A stretch of 34,385 nt of DNA from an uncultured Bacteroidales bacterium. GTDB lineage: Bacteria > Bacteroidota > Bacteroidia > Bacteroidales > FEN-979. The stretch spans positions 1-34,385 of the forward strand of contig CAIWTA010000279.1 of NCBI GenBank assembly GCA_903915465.1. The letters are read 5' to 3'. Of this stretch, positions 9,510-19,146 are shown piece by piece. The notes under the pieces are model-generated. The model saw only the letters and a list, made by a program, of their open reading frames with translations. It was not told the DNA's origin and did not search any database. Made by a program: the position numbers and the translations under genes. Numbering within the stretch: the first letter of the stretch is position 1; each line of letters begins with the position of its first letter.

Positions 9510-12500
9510 ATGGCATATAGAAAAGACACTCCCTTGGTTGGTAGCTTTTCAAAGATCACAATCAGCCTGGCTTCACCTGAGAAAATTCTTGAGAAGTCAA
9601 GTGGTGAAGTGCTGAAACCCGAAACAATAAATTACAGGACATATAAACCTGAAAGAGATGGCTTGTTTTGCGAGCGTATTTTCGGTCCTGTAAAAGATTG
9701 GGAATGTCATTGCGGGAAATACAAACGAATCCGATACAAAGGTATTGTTTGCGACCGGTGCGGAGTTGAAGTGACAGAAAAGAAAGTCCGTAGAGAGCGG
9801 ACTGGTCATATTCAGCTCGTTGTTCCTGTAGCACATATCTGGTTCTTCCGCTCCTTGCCTAATAAAATTGGTGCTTTGCTTGGGTTACCCACCAAAAAGC
9901 TGGACACCATTATTTATTATGAAAAATATGTAGTAATAAATCCTGGAATCAAGAAAGTTGACGGGATTAACTATCTCGATTTTCTTTCTGAAGAAGAGTA
10001 TTTTGATATTATAGAAAAACTTCCTCCTGATAATCAGTATCTTGATAATTCGGACCCAAATAAATTTATTGCTGAGATGGGAGCTGAAGCTCTTTGTGCA
10101 CTGCTTGGAAAACTTGACCTAGATAAGGAATCTTTTGATCTGAGGCATAAAGCAAGCACAGAAACATCGCAACAGCGCAAGGCAGAAGCCCTGAAACGTT
10201 TGCAGGTTTTTGAGGCATTTCGAGATGCCCAGAAAAGATTAGAAAACAGACCTGAATGGATGATTGTTAAGGTTGTTCCTGTTATTCCTCCCGAGTTGAG
10301 ACCTTTGGTGCCTCTGGATGGTGGACGTTTTGCTACTTCCGACCTGAACGATCTTTACAGAAGAGTGATAATCCGTAACAACCGCCTTAAAAGACTTATT
10401 GAGATCAAGGCTCCTGACGTTATTATGCGCAATGAAAAGCGAATGTTGCAGGAAGCAGTTGATTCACTATTTGACAACTCCCGTAAAGCAAGCGCTGTAA
10501 AAACAGAATCCAACAGGGCATTAAAATCTTTAAGCGATAGTTTAAAAGGAAAACAGGGAAGATTCCGTCAAAACCTTCTTGGAAAAAGAGTTGACTATTC
10601 AGGCCGTTCGGTTATTGTTGTCGGCCCTGAGCTGAAACTAAACGAATGTGGGTTGCCTAAAGATATGGCCTCCGAACTTTTCAAGCCTTTTATCATCCGC
10701 AAAATGCTTGAAAGGGGTATCGTTAAAACTGTAAAATCTGCCAAGAAGATTGTGGATCGTAAGGACCCTGTGGTCTGGGATGTTCTTGAAAATATTCTGA
10801 AAGGGCATCCTGTTCTACTTAACCGTGCACCAACATTGCACCGGTTGGGGATTCAGGCCTTCCAGCCTAAACTCATTGAAGGGAAAGCCATTCAATTACA
10901 CCCACTCGTGTGTACTGCTTTCAACGCCGACTTCGACGGTGACCAGATGGCAGTTCATGTCCCGTTAGGCCATGCGGCAATTCTTGAAGCACAATTGTTG
11001 ATGCTGGCTTCCCATAATATTTTGAATCCTGCAAACGGCGCTCCCATTGCAGTTCCTTCACAGGACATGGTTCTTGGGTTGTATTATATGACAAAAGCGC
11101 GTAAAAGTGAGCCAGGTACCCCGGTTATTGGAGAAGGAATGACATTCTATGGGCCCAAAGAAGTCATTATTGCTTATAATGAACGAAGAGCAGATCTTCA
11201 TGCCATTATTAATGTGAGGATGAAGATCCGTGAAGATGAGAAAGAAACCATGAAGATCATGGAGACTACTGTTGGACGGATAATTTTCAACCAGGTAGTT
11301 CCTGAAAATTATGCTTATATAAACCAGGTTCTAACCAAAAAAGCCTTAAGAGATATTATAGGTGATATCCTGAAGAAGACAGGAACAGCAAAAACTGCCA
11401 AATTTCTCGATGATATCAAAGATCTCGGATATAAAATGGCATTCCAGGGTGGACTTTCATTTAACCTCGATGATGTCATTATTCCTCTTTCAAAAGAAGA
11501 ACTTATCAATGAATCAGTTGCTGAAGTAGATGAGGTTGTGAGCAACTATAATATGGGATTCATTACGAACAATGAGCGTTATAATCAGATTATTGATATC
11601 TGGACTCACACCAACTCACAGCTCACGCAAAAATTGATGACCCAATTATCAAAAGATAAACAGGGATTCAACCCGGTATATATGATGCTGGATTCTGGCG
11701 CAAGAGGTTCCAAAGAGCAGATTCGCCAGTTATCCGGAATGCGTGGTTTGATGGCAAAACCTCAAAAATCAGGTGCTTCAGGTGGTGAAATTATTGAAAA
11801 CCCAATTCTTTCTAATTTCAAGGAAGGTCTTTCTGTTCTGGAGTATTTTATTTCTACGCACGGTGCACGTAAAGGTCTGGCAGATACTGCTCTGAAGACT
11901 GCAGATGCCGGATACCTGACACGTCGTTTAGTGGATGTTTCACAGGATGTGATAATTTCTGAAGAGGATTGTGGAACACTCAGAGGTTTAACTATTTCAG
12001 CATTAAAGAAAGCGGAAGAAACAGTGGAATCTCTATATGACAGAATTCTTGGCCGTGTAGCACTGCACAATATTCATCATCCTCAGTCAGGTGATCTGAT
12101 TGTTCCTGCAGGACAGGATATTACGGAAGAAACCGCCAACATTATTGAAAATTCCCCATTAGAGACCGTCGAAATCCGTTCAGTTCTTACGTGTGAATCG
12201 AAAAAGGGGGTTTGTGCAAAATGTTATGGGCGAAATCTTGCAACAGGTAGAATGGTTGAAAGAGGAGAAGCTGTAGGCGTTATTGCCGCCCAGTCAATCG
12301 GAGAACCCGGTACTCAGCTGACTCTCCGGACGTTTCACGTGGGGGGGGTTGCAGGTGCTCATATTGCCAGTACATCGAGGATTGAGGCCAGGTATGGAGG
12401 AATTCTTGAAATAGATGAACTTCGTTCAGTTGATTATATCAATTCCAGTACCGGACAGAAGTTTGAGATTGTAATTGGTCGTTCAGCTGAAATGCGAATT

Positions 12501-13796
12501 GTTGACAGCAACACGAAGATCGCCTTAAGCTCAGGGAACATCCCCTATGGTGCAAATCTTTACTACAAGAGTGGTGATGCAGTAAAAAAAGGTGATGTGA
12601 TCAGCGACTGGGATCCCTACAATGCCGTCATTCTTTCAGAAGTTGCAGGAAAAATTGGCTTTGAAAGCATCATCGAAAATGTTACCTTCCGTGTTGAATC
12701 TGATGAACAAACTGGATACCACGACAAGGTTGTAATTGAATCCCGTCAAAAGGCAAAAAACCCTTCTATCAACATTCTCAATTCAACCGGTGATGTTGTT
12801 AGAATTTACGATATTCCTGTAGGATCTCACATCATTATTGAAGATGGTGCCAAAATCAAGGCAGGGGAAGTTCTTGTCAAAATTCCACGTGCCATTGGTA
12901 AAGCCGGTGATATCACCGGAGGTTTGCCAAGGGTGACAGAATTGTTTGAAGCCAGAAATCCTTCTGATCCCGCTGTTGTTTCTGAAATTGACGGTGTGGT
13001 TTCTTTCGCTAAAAAACTGAAAAGAGGAAACCGTGAAGTACTCATCACCTCAAAAACAGGTGAAGAGAAACATTACCTGATCCCAACTACAAAGCAGATC
13101 CTTGCCCAGGAAAATGATTATGTAAAAGCTGGTACAGCCCTTTCAGAAGGCGCGATGACTCCGAGCGATATTCTGGCAATTAAAGGCCCCATGAAGGTTC
13201 AGGAATACATCGTAAATGAAATCCAGGAAGTTTATCGTCTGCAAGGTGTCAAAATCAATGACAAGCATTTTGAAACTATTGTAAGACAGATGATGCGTAA
13301 GGTTGAAGTCGAAGATCCTGGTGATTCCAAATTCCTGGAAGGCGAATTGGTTAATAAAATTGATTTCCAGGAGGAAAATGACTGGATTTATGGAAAGAAA
13401 GTAGTTCTTGATCCTTTAGACTCCATCACACACAAGGCTGGTCAGATTATCAGTGCAAGAAAACTCAGGGATGAGAATTCAATGCTGAAAAGAAAAGACA
13501 AAAAGCTTGTTGAAGCCAGGGATGCACAACCGGCAACAGCACGTCAGGTGCTGCAAGGAATTACCAGGGCTTCATTACAAACAAAGAGCTGGATTTCTGC
13601 AGCGTCATTTCAGGAAACGACCAAGGTACTTACACAAGCTGCCATTAACGCAAAGCAGGATGACCTCATGGGATTAAAAGAAAATGTTATTGTCGGTCAT
13701 CTTATTCCTGCCGGCACAGGCCTGCGTGAATATGACAACCTGATCGTTGGAAGCCGGGAAGAATACGAAACATTGATGGCTTCAAAAGAAGAATAA
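9510..13796 (+). CDS. rpoC: RNA polymerase subunit beta'
   Basis: Catalytic subunit that carries the active-site magnesium of RNA polymerase, 1428 residues. The N-terminal zinc knuckle uses C66, C68, C81 and C84. The catalytic loop NADFDGD is at residues 472-478 with Asp 474, 476 and 478. The bridge/trigger region around [21 protein letters not shown] and the second zinc site ([15 protein letters not shown]) are present. The C-terminus has the usual [16 protein letters not shown] motif. The ATG start fits the family ([16 protein letters not shown]). It is followed 15 bases later by a DUF3467 gene, so the two are almost certainly on one transcript. Confidence 0.98.
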   Translation: MAYRKDTPLVGSFSKITISLASPEKILEKSSGEVLKPETINYRTYKPERDGLFCERIFGPVKDWECHCGKYKRIRYKGIVCDRCGVEVTEKKVRRERTGHIQLVVPVAHIWFFRSLPNKIGALLGLPTKKLDTIIYYEKYVVINPGIKKVDGINYLDFLSEEEYFDIIEKLPPDNQYLDNSDPNKFIAEMGAEALCALLGKLDLDKESFDLRHKASTETSQQRKAEALKRLQVFEAFRDAQKRLENRPEWMIVKVVPVIPPELRPLVPLDGGRFATSDLNDLYRRVIIRNNRLKRLIEIKAPDVIMRNEKRMLQEAVDSLFDNSRKASAVKTESNRALKSLSDSLKGKQGRFRQNLLGKRVDYSGRSVIVVGPELKLNECGLPKDMASELFKPFIIRKMLERGIVKTVKSAKKIVDRKDPVVWDVLENILKGHPVLLNRAPTLHRLGIQAFQPKLIEGKAIQLHPLVCTAFNADFDGDQMAVHVPLGHAAILEAQLLMLASHNILNPANGAPIAVPSQDMVLGLYYMTKARKSEPGTPVIGEGMTFYGPKEVIIAYNERRADLHAIINVRMKIREDEKETMKIMETTVGRIIFNQVVPENYAYINQVLTKKALRDIIGDILKKTGTAKTAKFLDDIKDLGYKMAFQGGLSFNLDDVIIPLSKEELINESVAEVDEVVSNYNMGFITNNERYNQIIDIWTHTNSQLTQKLMTQLSKDKQGFNPVYMMLDSGARGSKEQIRQLSGMRGLMAKPQKSGASGGEIIENPILSNFKEGLSVLEYFISTHGARKGLADTALKTADAGYLTRRLVDVSQDVIISEEDCGTLRGLTISALKKAEETVESLYDRILGRVALHNIHHPQSGDLIVPAGQDITEETANIIENSPLETVEIRSVLTCESKKGVCAKCYGRNLATGRMVERGEAVGVIAAQSIGEPGTQLTLRTFHVGGVAGAHIASTSRIEARYGGILEIDELRSVDYINSSTGQKFEIVIGRSAEMRIVDSNTKIALSSGNIPYGANLYYKSGDAVKKGDVISDWDPYNAVILSEVAGKIGFESIIENVTFRVESDEQTGYHDKVVIESRQKAKNPSINILNSTGDVVRIYDIPVGSHIIIEDGAKIKAGEVLVKIPRAIGKAGDITGGLPRVTELFEARNPSDPAVVSEIDGVVSFAKKLKRGNREVLITSKTGEEKHYLIPTTKQILAQENDYVKAGTALSEGAMTPSDILAIKGPMKVQEYIVNEIQEVYRLQGVKINDKHFETIVRQMMRKVEVEDPGDSKFLEGELVNKIDFQEENDWIYGKKVVLDPLDSITHKAGQIISARKLRDENSMLKRKDKKLVEARDAQPATARQVLQGITRASLQTKSWISAASFQETTKVLTQAAINAKQDDLMGLKENVIVGHLIPAGTGLREYDNLIVGSREEYETLMASKEE

Positions 13797-13811
13797 AATA
13801 AAACTACACCA

Positions 13812-14123
13812 ATGCAAGATAAAAACAGTACTACAAACCAACTAAACATTGAATTGTCAGATGAAGTTGCTGAAGGAACCTATTCTAACCTCGCAATCAT
13901 CACACATTCACCTTCAGAATTTGTCATTGACTTTATTAAGATGATGCCCGGTGTACCAAAGGCAAAGGTTAAGTCCCGAATCATTCTTACTCCGCAACAT
14001 GCAAAACGGCTCTATAAAGCTTTGAAGGATAATGTATCCAGATACGAAGGCACCCACGGTGAAATAAAGGACCCGGAGGGAGATATGCCATTTAATATGG
14101 GAACCCCAACGGCTCAGGCATGA
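13812..14123 (+). CDS. DUF3467 family small protein
   Basis: Cytoplasmic protein of 103 residues with no signal peptide or membrane segment. The core resembles DUF3467: a SDEVAEGTYSNLAIITHSPSEFVIDF strand pair (about residues 17-42), then FIKMMPGVPKAKVKSRIILTPQHAKRLYKALKDN (about 42-75). In Bacteroidetes this family commonly follows rpoC (known). Its function is not established. The 15-base gap and the shared terminator at 14168-14201 tie it to RNA polymerase expression, which suggests a role in transcription or simple co-regulation (inference). Confidence 0.88.
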   Translation: MQDKNSTTNQLNIELSDEVAEGTYSNLAIITHSPSEFVIDFIKMMPGVPKAKVKSRIILTPQHAKRLYKALKDNVSRYEGTHGEIKDPEGDMPFNMGTPTAQA

Positions 14124-14131
14124 ATCAAAAC

Positions 14132-14157
14132 GACCGGTTTGGAGAATATTGCCGGTC
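14132..14157 (+). other. Small hairpin after the DUF3467 gene
   Basis: GACCGG (14132-14137) pairs with CCGGTC (14152-14157) around 14 bases, followed by TTTG. It stands just before the stronger terminator at 14168-14201 and may act with it or stabilise the mRNA 3' end. Confidence 0.4.
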
Positions 14158-14167
14158 TTTGCCAATT

Positions 14168-14201
14168 CTCTGATCTTTACCAATTTGATCAGGGTTTTTT
14201 T
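14168..14201 (+). terminator. Intrinsic terminator of the rplK-rpoC-DUF3467 operon
   Basis: CTCTGATC (14168-14175) pairs with GATCAGGG (14187-14194) over 8 bp (one G-U) around an 11-base loop, followed by seven Ts. The hairpin overlaps the last codons of the convergent thioredoxin-like gene, whose stop codon is at 14189-14191. Confidence 0.88.
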
Positions 14202-15415
14202 GTTTCTATTGAGTCTTCCATCTTTTTAAGCGCTTCCTCATAATAATTTGTAGGGTATGACAGCTTTTTCGCCAGCGAGATAGCAATTTGTTCGTACTTG
14301 ATGGCCTCTTTGGTGTTGCCTGTCTTGAAAAGTATAGAAGCATAAGTATCATTGTTCAACGGTTCACTTTTTATTGAAATGGATTTTTTCGACCACGAAA
14401 GTGCCTTATTCAGGTACTTTGTGGCGTTTGGAATGACATTTTCCGAACAGATCTGTGAAACACTTCCGGCTGTGTTATTCAGCATATTATAGTCGTCAGA
14501 ATAATAATTTTCCAGGTTCTCAAAGGCAAGGTCAATAAATTTTTGACTCTCTCTGTGCATCTGGCAAGAGTTAAGGTCAGATGTGAAGATAACTTTTTTT
14601 GCTCCATCAAACCCGGATTGCATAATTTTTCGCTTCATCATGCCGTACGTTGTATCAGTTGCAGAGGCAGTGCGGGTTTGCTTCATCAGGGCAGTCAGGT
14701 AGGTTTCGAATATCTTCTGATTGACTGAATCTTTGGTATACAATCTGGCATAATCATGCTGATGCCTGACTAAGAAGTCAAATTGTGGCATATCCATGTC
14801 ATTCACATACTTTTGAATAATTGACCAACTTGACCTGCTGAACATTTCTGCCTCACTTTTTGCTGAGAAATATTTCTGAAGAATGGGTTGGACCGGCAAA
14901 TATGCATCAGAAAGTTTAATCAGAAAGGATTGAATAAAATCATCCGAATTCTCACCGTTGTTATACTTTTTGATATATGCTGACAGGTTTTCTTCGGGAT
15001 TAAGTGCTGTTTTTCCCATATTGATGTAATCCGGTATTTTTCTGGCGGCGCCGACTTTTTCATGAACAATTTCCCCACCCTGATTGATGAATAAAAGTGT
15101 CGGGTAATATCGAACTTCATATTTATTTCGAATTTGCACTCCTTCTCCTTTCTCCATATCAATGCTTACACATATAAATGTGCTGTTATAATAATCTGCT
15201 ATAGTATCATTCGTGAAAATATTAGTTGCTAACCACTTACATGGGCCGCACCAGGAAGCGAAGGCATCCATGAAAATGAGCTTATTTTCTTTTTTTGCCA
15301 AAGCAAGAATCTCCGACCAGGGTTTTTCAACAAATTTTATGCTGCGGTTCTGTGAATAACCATCAGAAATGGTAATCAGAATAGTAAACAGCAGAATCAA
15401 GAATAATTTTTTCAT
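14189..15415 (-). CDS. Exported thioredoxin-fold protein
   Basis: Protein of 408 residues with a signal peptide (hydrophobic residues 4-17, likely cleavage near GYSQ at 19-22), so probably periplasmic. A thioredoxin domain follows at about 25-130. The active site WCGPC is at 55-59, preceded by LIFMDAFAS, and the cis-proline segment RYYPTLLFI lies at about 101-109. This resembles the thioredoxin_7/DsbD-gamma type used in disulfide reduction or repair. The remaining 270 residues are helical, with a TPR-like end (GNTKEAIKYEQIAISLAKK), and match no catalytic family I recognise. Its 3' end overlaps the terminator of the convergent rpoC operon. No clear -7 box was found upstream. Substrate unknown. 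Confidence 0.85.
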   Translation of the reverse strand: MKKLFLILLFTILITISDGYSQNRSIKFVEKPWSEILALAKKENKLIFMDAFASWCGPCKWLATNIFTNDTIADYYNSTFICVSIDMEKGEGVQIRNKYEVRYYPTLLFINQGGEIVHEKVGAARKIPDYINMGKTALNPEENLSAYIKKYNNGENSDDFIQSFLIKLSDAYLPVQPILQKYFSAKSEAEMFSRSSWSIIQKYVNDMDMPQFDFLVRHQHDYARLYTKDSVNQKIFETYLTALMKQTRTASATDTTYGMMKRKIMQSGFDGAKKVIFTSDLNSCQMHRESQKFIDLAFENLENYYSDDYNMLNNTAGSVSQICSENVIPNATKYLNKALSWSKKSISIKSEPLNNDTYASILFKTGNTKEAIKYEQIAISLAKKLSYPTNYYEEALKKMEDSIETKKP

Positions 15416-15468
15416 GACAATTCTTTTTAGCTATGCAATTATACATAAAAAGTAAATCTCTATTCTTC

Positions 15469-15484
15469 TATATTTGTACTTTTG
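15469..15484 (+). promoter_or_regulatory. Two adjacent -7 boxes before the DUF2520 operon
   Basis: TATATTTG (15469-15476) and TACTTTTG (15477-15484) both match TAnnTTTG. Neither has a clear TTTG or TTG box 19-21 bases upstream. A start of transcription near 15483-15491 would make the TTG at 15482 unusable, which supports the ATG at 15503 as translation start. Confidence 0.5.
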
Positions 15485-15502
15485 GTAAAAACTCCTGACC
15501 AA

Positions 15503-16288
15503 ATGGTGCGCAAAGCAATTCAAAAAATTGTCTTTATCGGAGCTGGAAACCTGGCTGCAAACTTTGCTTTGGCCTTATTTCAGAAAGGGTACAATATTTT
15601 CCAAATATACAACAGAAGCCAAAATACAGGTAAAAGTCTCTCTGAAAAAGTAGGGGCAAGATATACTGACGACCTGCGGAAACTTTCTAAAAATGCCGAT
15701 CTTTACATCATTGCAGTAAATGACAACAGCCTGAAAATGATTATTGAACAAATCCAGGTCGGTAATAAGCTGATTGTCCACACTTCAGGATCAATGAAAA
15801 TGAACATCCTGAAAAATGCTTCAAAAAACTTTGGAGTGTTATATTCCCCTCAGACATTTTCAAAGGAACATCCGTTAAACTTTCGCGGAGTGCCGGTTTG
15901 CATTGAAGCGAACCTTCAGGAAAATGAGTCATTGTTGCGGGATCTTGCTCTTTCCCTTACCCGTAATGTGCACATCGTTAATTCCGAGAAACGAAGAATG
16001 ATTCATTTAGCGGCAATTTTTGCAAATAATTTTACAAATTTCATGTATGTTATTGCTGAGGACCTTTTAGAAAAAGAAGGTTTGGATTTCAAAATTCTTC
16101 AGCCAATCATCAGACAAACCGCTGCAAATGCCCGTCATAAAAGGATATTTCACTTCCAGACGGGACCGGCAATCCGGGAGGACACAGCAGTTATGAAAAA
16201 CCATCTCACCCTGCTCAAAAAGCACCCGGGATATCAGCAGGTGTATGGGCTGATTTCAAAAATGATTATCCAATTAAAAAACAAATGA
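15503..16288 (+). CDS. Rossmann-fold / DUF2520 dehydrogenase-like protein
   Basis: About 261 residues from the ATG at 15503. A TTG at 15482 is in frame but lies at the predicted transcription start, so I prefer the ATG. The N-terminal NAD(P)-binding domain begins KIVFIGAGNLAANFALAL (a GxGNxA Rossmann loop). The C-terminal DUF2520 helical domain has the HLAAIFANNFTNFMY segment seen in the family. This is the ProC/6-phosphogluconate dehydrogenase-like fold; the substrate is unknown. The stop is directly followed by the ATG of the KdsC-like gene, so the two are translationally linked. Confidence 0.85.
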   Translation: MVRKAIQKIVFIGAGNLAANFALALFQKGYNIFQIYNRSQNTGKSLSEKVGARYTDDLRKLSKNADLYIIAVNDNSLKMIIEQIQVGNKLIVHTSGSMKMNILKNASKNFGVLYSPQTFSKEHPLNFRGVPVCIEANLQENESLLRDLALSLTRNVHIVNSEKRRMIHLAAIFANNFTNFMYVIAEDLLEKEGLDFKILQPIIRQTAANARHKRIFHFQTGPAIREDTAVMKNHLTLLKKHPGYQQVYGLISKMIIQLKNK

Positions 16289-16807
16289 ATGAGTTATAAG
16301 AATTTATTGAAGAATGTGAGTACTTTCATCTTTGACTACGATGGGGTTTTATCAGATGGAAGTATTATTACACTTTCTGACGGAGAAGCATACAGGACAA
16401 CCAATGTGAAAGACGGCTATGCCTTGCAATTAGCCATAAAGAAAGGTTACCGGGTGGCCATCATTTCCGGTGCAGGCGCTGAAAATATGGTAAACCGCCT
16501 GAAAGCTCTAAAAATTACAGATATTTTCCTGGGTGTAGAAAATAAACTTCAAAAGTTCAATGAATATTTGGCTGAAAACTCCCTGGATCCTTCGGAGGTT
16601 TTATTTATGGGAGATGATATTCCCGATTATGAAGTCATGATTCACACAGGAGTTCCTGCATGCCCTTGCGATGCTGTTGAAGAAATCCAACGTATTTCAA
16701 AATATATTTCCCATTCGCCTGGAGGAAAAGGTTGTGTGAGGGATGTTGTTGAACAGGTGCTTAAGATACAAGGTAAATGGATGAATGATGATGGATACCA
16801 TTGGTAG
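16289..16807 (+). CDS. kdsC: KdsC-like HAD phosphatase (KDO 8-phosphate phosphatase)
   Basis: HAD-family phosphatase of 172 residues, the size of the compact tetrameric KdsC type without a cap domain. Motif I is DYDGVLSDG with Asp16 and Asp18. Motif II is the serine of AIISGAG, motif III the lysine in ENKLQKF, and motif IV GDDIPD. KdsC releases phosphate from 3-deoxy-manno-octulosonate 8-phosphate in lipopolysaccharide core synthesis (known), and lpxB lies in the same region. Motif I has Tyr where many KdsC proteins have Val or Ile. It abuts DUF2520 upstream and overlaps the UbiA gene by 23 bases. A related HAD substrate cannot be excluded. Confidence 0.82.
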   Translation: MSYKNLLKNVSTFIFDYDGVLSDGSIITLSDGEAYRTTNVKDGYALQLAIKKGYRVAIISGAGAENMVNRLKALKITDIFLGVENKLQKFNEYLAENSLDPSEVLFMGDDIPDYEVMIHTGVPACPCDAVEEIQRISKYISHSPGGKGCVRDVVEQVLKIQGKWMNDDGYHW

Positions 16808-17738
16808 AATATCACGGTTGATCCGGCTCCCCAACTTAGCCATTATTATTCTGACTCAGGTTCTTCTCCGGTATTGTATTATCAGGCCGATCCTGTTTTC
16901 ACGATCGCCTGAAATGATCTCCGGTAATATTGATTTTTTCTTACTTGTTCTCACAACCGTTTTAATCGCAATTGGCGGATATATCATCAATGATTATTTC
17001 GATATTCCGATTGATGAAGTCAATAAACCCGGAAAAAACAGCGTTGGAAAAGAAATAAAAGAGAGAACAGTTATAATACTTTGTTGGCTGATTAATGGAC
17101 TTGCTATTGTCCTTGGCTTCTTTCTGGCTTACAGATTGAAGTCATTGTCATTCGGGTTAGTTTTTCCATGTATTTCCATATTACTCTGGTTTTACTCGGC
17201 CAAGTATAAGAGAACTTTTCTTTTGGGAAATATCGTCTCGCTTCTATCAGCATTGGTGATCTTTATTGTCTGGTATTTCGAGTTCCTGTATCTTCAGCTA
17301 AATCCCGAAAACTTTGTTATTGTCCTGGATAACATAAAGCTTACAACAAGATTTTTTCTTGTGTATGGCTTATTTGCTTTTCTGGTTTCACTTTTTCGTG
17401 AAATTATTAAGGATCTTGAGGATGTTAAAGGGGATCTGCAAAATGGATGCACCACCTTACCGGTAGTCTGGGGCATGAAGAAAACAAAATTTATTGCAGC
17501 ATTTCTGATCCTGCTTGTCGCGCTATTGGTGATTTATTGCAGTTTGATTGCATTTAACATGGCGCAGATCGGGATTTTTTTATATTTGCTGGGAGCTGTT
17601 GAATTTCCATTGATTTATTTGTTGATAAGAATATTTTTTTTGCATAAAGATGAAGAGTGGCAATTTTTAAGCAGCGTTTGTAAAATCATTATGGTTGCCG
17701 GTATTCTTACTATGCAGTTAATTTCTAGTGTCATCTAA
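16785..17738 (+). CDS. UbiA-family prenyltransferase
   Basis: Integral membrane protein of about 317 residues with about eight to nine hydrophobic helices. The first aspartate-rich motif, NDYFDIPIDEVN, is at about residues 68-79. The second, KDLEDVKGD, is at about 208-216. Both bind prenyl diphosphate through magnesium in this family. It resembles the Bacteroidetes geranylgeranylglycerol-phosphate geranylgeranyltransferase-like branch, but the acceptor cannot be read from sequence. Three in-frame ATGs (16785, 16788, 16791) are possible starts; all overlap the end of kdsC. Maf begins 6 bases after its stop, so it belongs to the same operon. Confidence 0.86.
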   Translation: MMMDTIGRISRLIRLPNLAIIILTQVLLRYCIIRPILFSRSPEMISGNIDFFLLVLTTVLIAIGGYIINDYFDIPIDEVNKPGKNSVGKEIKERTVIILCWLINGLAIVLGFFLAYRLKSLSFGLVFPCISILLWFYSAKYKRTFLLGNIVSLLSALVIFIVWYFEFLYLQLNPENFVIVLDNIKLTTRFFLVYGLFAFLVSLFREIIKDLEDVKGDLQNGCTTLPVVWGMKKTKFIAAFLILLVALLVIYCSLIAFNMAQIGIFLYLLGAVEFPLIYLLIRIFFLHKDEEWQFLSSVCKIIMVAGILTMQLISSVI

Positions 17739-17744
17739 AATCTT

Positions 17745-18329
17745 ATGATAAACCGTAGATTCCAGGGAAAGAACCTCATCCTTGCATCTCAATCGCCCCG
17801 ACGTCAGTATTTGCTGAAGGAGCTGGGTTTGAACTTTGAGATCATGCCCACCCACGTTGACGAAGTCTATCCGGAAGGGATGACACCTGCACAGATTGCA
17901 GTGTTCCTGGCGGAGTTAAAAGCAGGAAGCTTTGATACATCCAGGTTGCATGAAAATTCTATCGTTATTGCTGCGGATACTTTAGTATGCATCGATAATG
18001 AAATCCTTGGGAAACCTGGCAATTATTTTGAAGCCGTAAGCATGCTGGAAAAATTATCCGGCTCGAAACATACTGTTATTACTGCAGTCTGCCTTAAGTC
18101 CAGACGTAAACAAAAAACGTTCCACGTTGTTTCAGATGTATATTTCCGCGAATTGAACAAGGATGAAATAGATTATTACATCAAAAATTTTCAACCTTTT
18201 GACAAAGCTGGTGGGTATGGTATCCAGGAATGGATTGGGTACATAGGAATCAGTAAGATTGAAGGTTCTTACTTTAACATTATGGGTTTGCCGGTTAAGG
18301 AGCTATACGAGGAATTGTTAGACTTTTAG
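17745..18329 (+). CDS. maf: Maf-family nucleotide pyrophosphatase
   Basis: Cytoplasmic house-cleaning enzyme of 194 residues that hydrolyses non-canonical or modified nucleoside triphosphates (family knowledge). The substrate loop LASQSPRRQYLLKELG is at about residues 13-28, the catalytic segment AADTLVCIDNEILGKPG at about 78-94, and the family motif KAGGYGIQE lies further on. It is the last gene of the DUF2520-kdsC-UbiA-maf operon. Only 16 bases separate its stop from the end of the convergent secreted-protein gene, and no terminator hairpin is visible there. Confidence 0.94.
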   Translation: MINRRFQGKNLILASQSPRRQYLLKELGLNFEIMPTHVDEVYPEGMTPAQIAVFLAELKAGSFDTSRLHENSIVIAADTLVCIDNEILGKPGNYFEAVSMLEKLSGSKHTVITAVCLKSRRKQKTFHVVSDVYFRELNKDEIDYYIKNFQPFDKAGGYGIQEWIGYIGISKIEGSYFNIMGLPVKELYEELLDF

Positions 18330-18345
18330 TGATTTCACTCAAGGA

Positions 18346-19053
18346 TTATTTTGTTTCCGGACATTTACACTCTGAATCTGAAGCAATTTCCAAAGTCACA
18401 TCATCAATAAAATAATAGGCCGATTTAAAAGTAGGATCGAGTTTTTGGTCATTCTGTACAAGGACAAAATTATTGTCATCGCCGAAATTCCCGATAGTAA
18501 GGTAAGATTCTCCGCCTTTCGCCGTGTAGAATCCTTTGATGCACGTCCATTCCTGTTTATCTGATAAGACGGTTCCATTCGCAATTGATGTATAGGGAAG
18601 ATGAAGTTCCCCTGTGCTAAGACCTTTGAGTTGTGTTTGTGATACAACAACACCGAGTTCATGAAGTGCACAAGTACCGTTACCAGGGCTGACGAACATC
18701 CTGATACAGTAAACCTGACCAGACTTCAAGGGTTCCTTCAGCGTGGTTTCCAGGTATTCGAAATATATATTTCTGTGGAGATTTTCTGAAATAAACCCCA
18801 TATACCCATGACCGGAATGTGCTACCTGGCCCCCTTTACAGTTAAATTCTGTGCCGAAATTCATAACTTCGCAGCAATCGTTAAAATAGTCTGGTGTACC
18901 TGAGTTAGGGCTGAACCATTCTTCTGCTAAACGATACTGACCTGACGTTGTAGGGCAACCATTCTTGTTTTCAAAATCTGCATTTGGTACCAGATTCTGT
19001 GAAAAAAGCCGAATTGGTAGAAATATCAGGAGAATGAGGAGATTCTTATTCAT
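18346..19053 (-). CDS. Secreted protein of unknown function
   Basis: Protein of 235 residues with a signal peptide (residues 1-19, likely cleavage after LFSQ). The mature part starts NLVPNADFENKNGCPTT, a start typical of Bacteroidetes secreted beta-sandwich (carbohydrate-binding-like) domains that often precede OmpA modules. Here the chain stops after a C-terminal CKCPETK with no OmpA domain and no obvious type IX sorting signal. Eight or so cysteines suggest disulfides. A -7 box on the minus strand (19077-19084) gives a leader of about 17 bases. It could bind a sugar or peptide ligand at the surface; this is inference. Confidence 0.75.
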   Translation of the reverse strand: MNKNLLILLIFLPIRLFSQNLVPNADFENKNGCPTTSGQYRLAEEWFSPNSGTPDYFNDCCEVMNFGTEFNCKGGQVAHSGHGYMGFISENLHRNIYFEYLETTLKEPLKSGQVYCIRMFVSPGNGTCALHELGVVVSQTQLKGLSTGELHLPYTSIANGTVLSDKQEWTCIKGFYTAKGGESYLTIGNFGDDNNFVLVQNDQKLDPTFKSAYYFIDDVTLEIASDSECKCPETK

Positions 19054-19076
19054 ATGGAATTTGTAAATTTACATCC

Positions 19077-19084
19077 CAAAGCTA
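19077..19084 (-). promoter_or_regulatory. -7 box of the secreted-protein gene
   Basis: On the minus strand the sequence reads TAGCTTTG, a match to TAnnTTTG. Transcription would begin near 19070, about 17 bases before the ATG at 19053. No matching -33 box was found at the normal spacing. Confidence 0.4.
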
Positions 19085-19097
19085 CGGGATTTATTCC

Positions 19098-19105
19098 TAA
19101 TTTTG
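19098..19105 (+). promoter_or_regulatory. -7 box of the surE operon
   Basis: TAATTTTG matches TAnnTTTG, with no good TTTG box 19 bases upstream. It lies 13 bases from the divergent -7 box at 19077-19084, so the two promoters would overlap and could interfere with each other. Confidence 0.45.
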
Positions 19106-19146
19106 CCTACTTATTACAGTAAACCAAAGAGTTTCTAATTTATTTC

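Noticed and set aside
15482-15502. TTG start for the DUF2520 protein
   Set aside because: It lies at the predicted transcription start and adds seven non-conserved residues; the ATG at 15503 is better.
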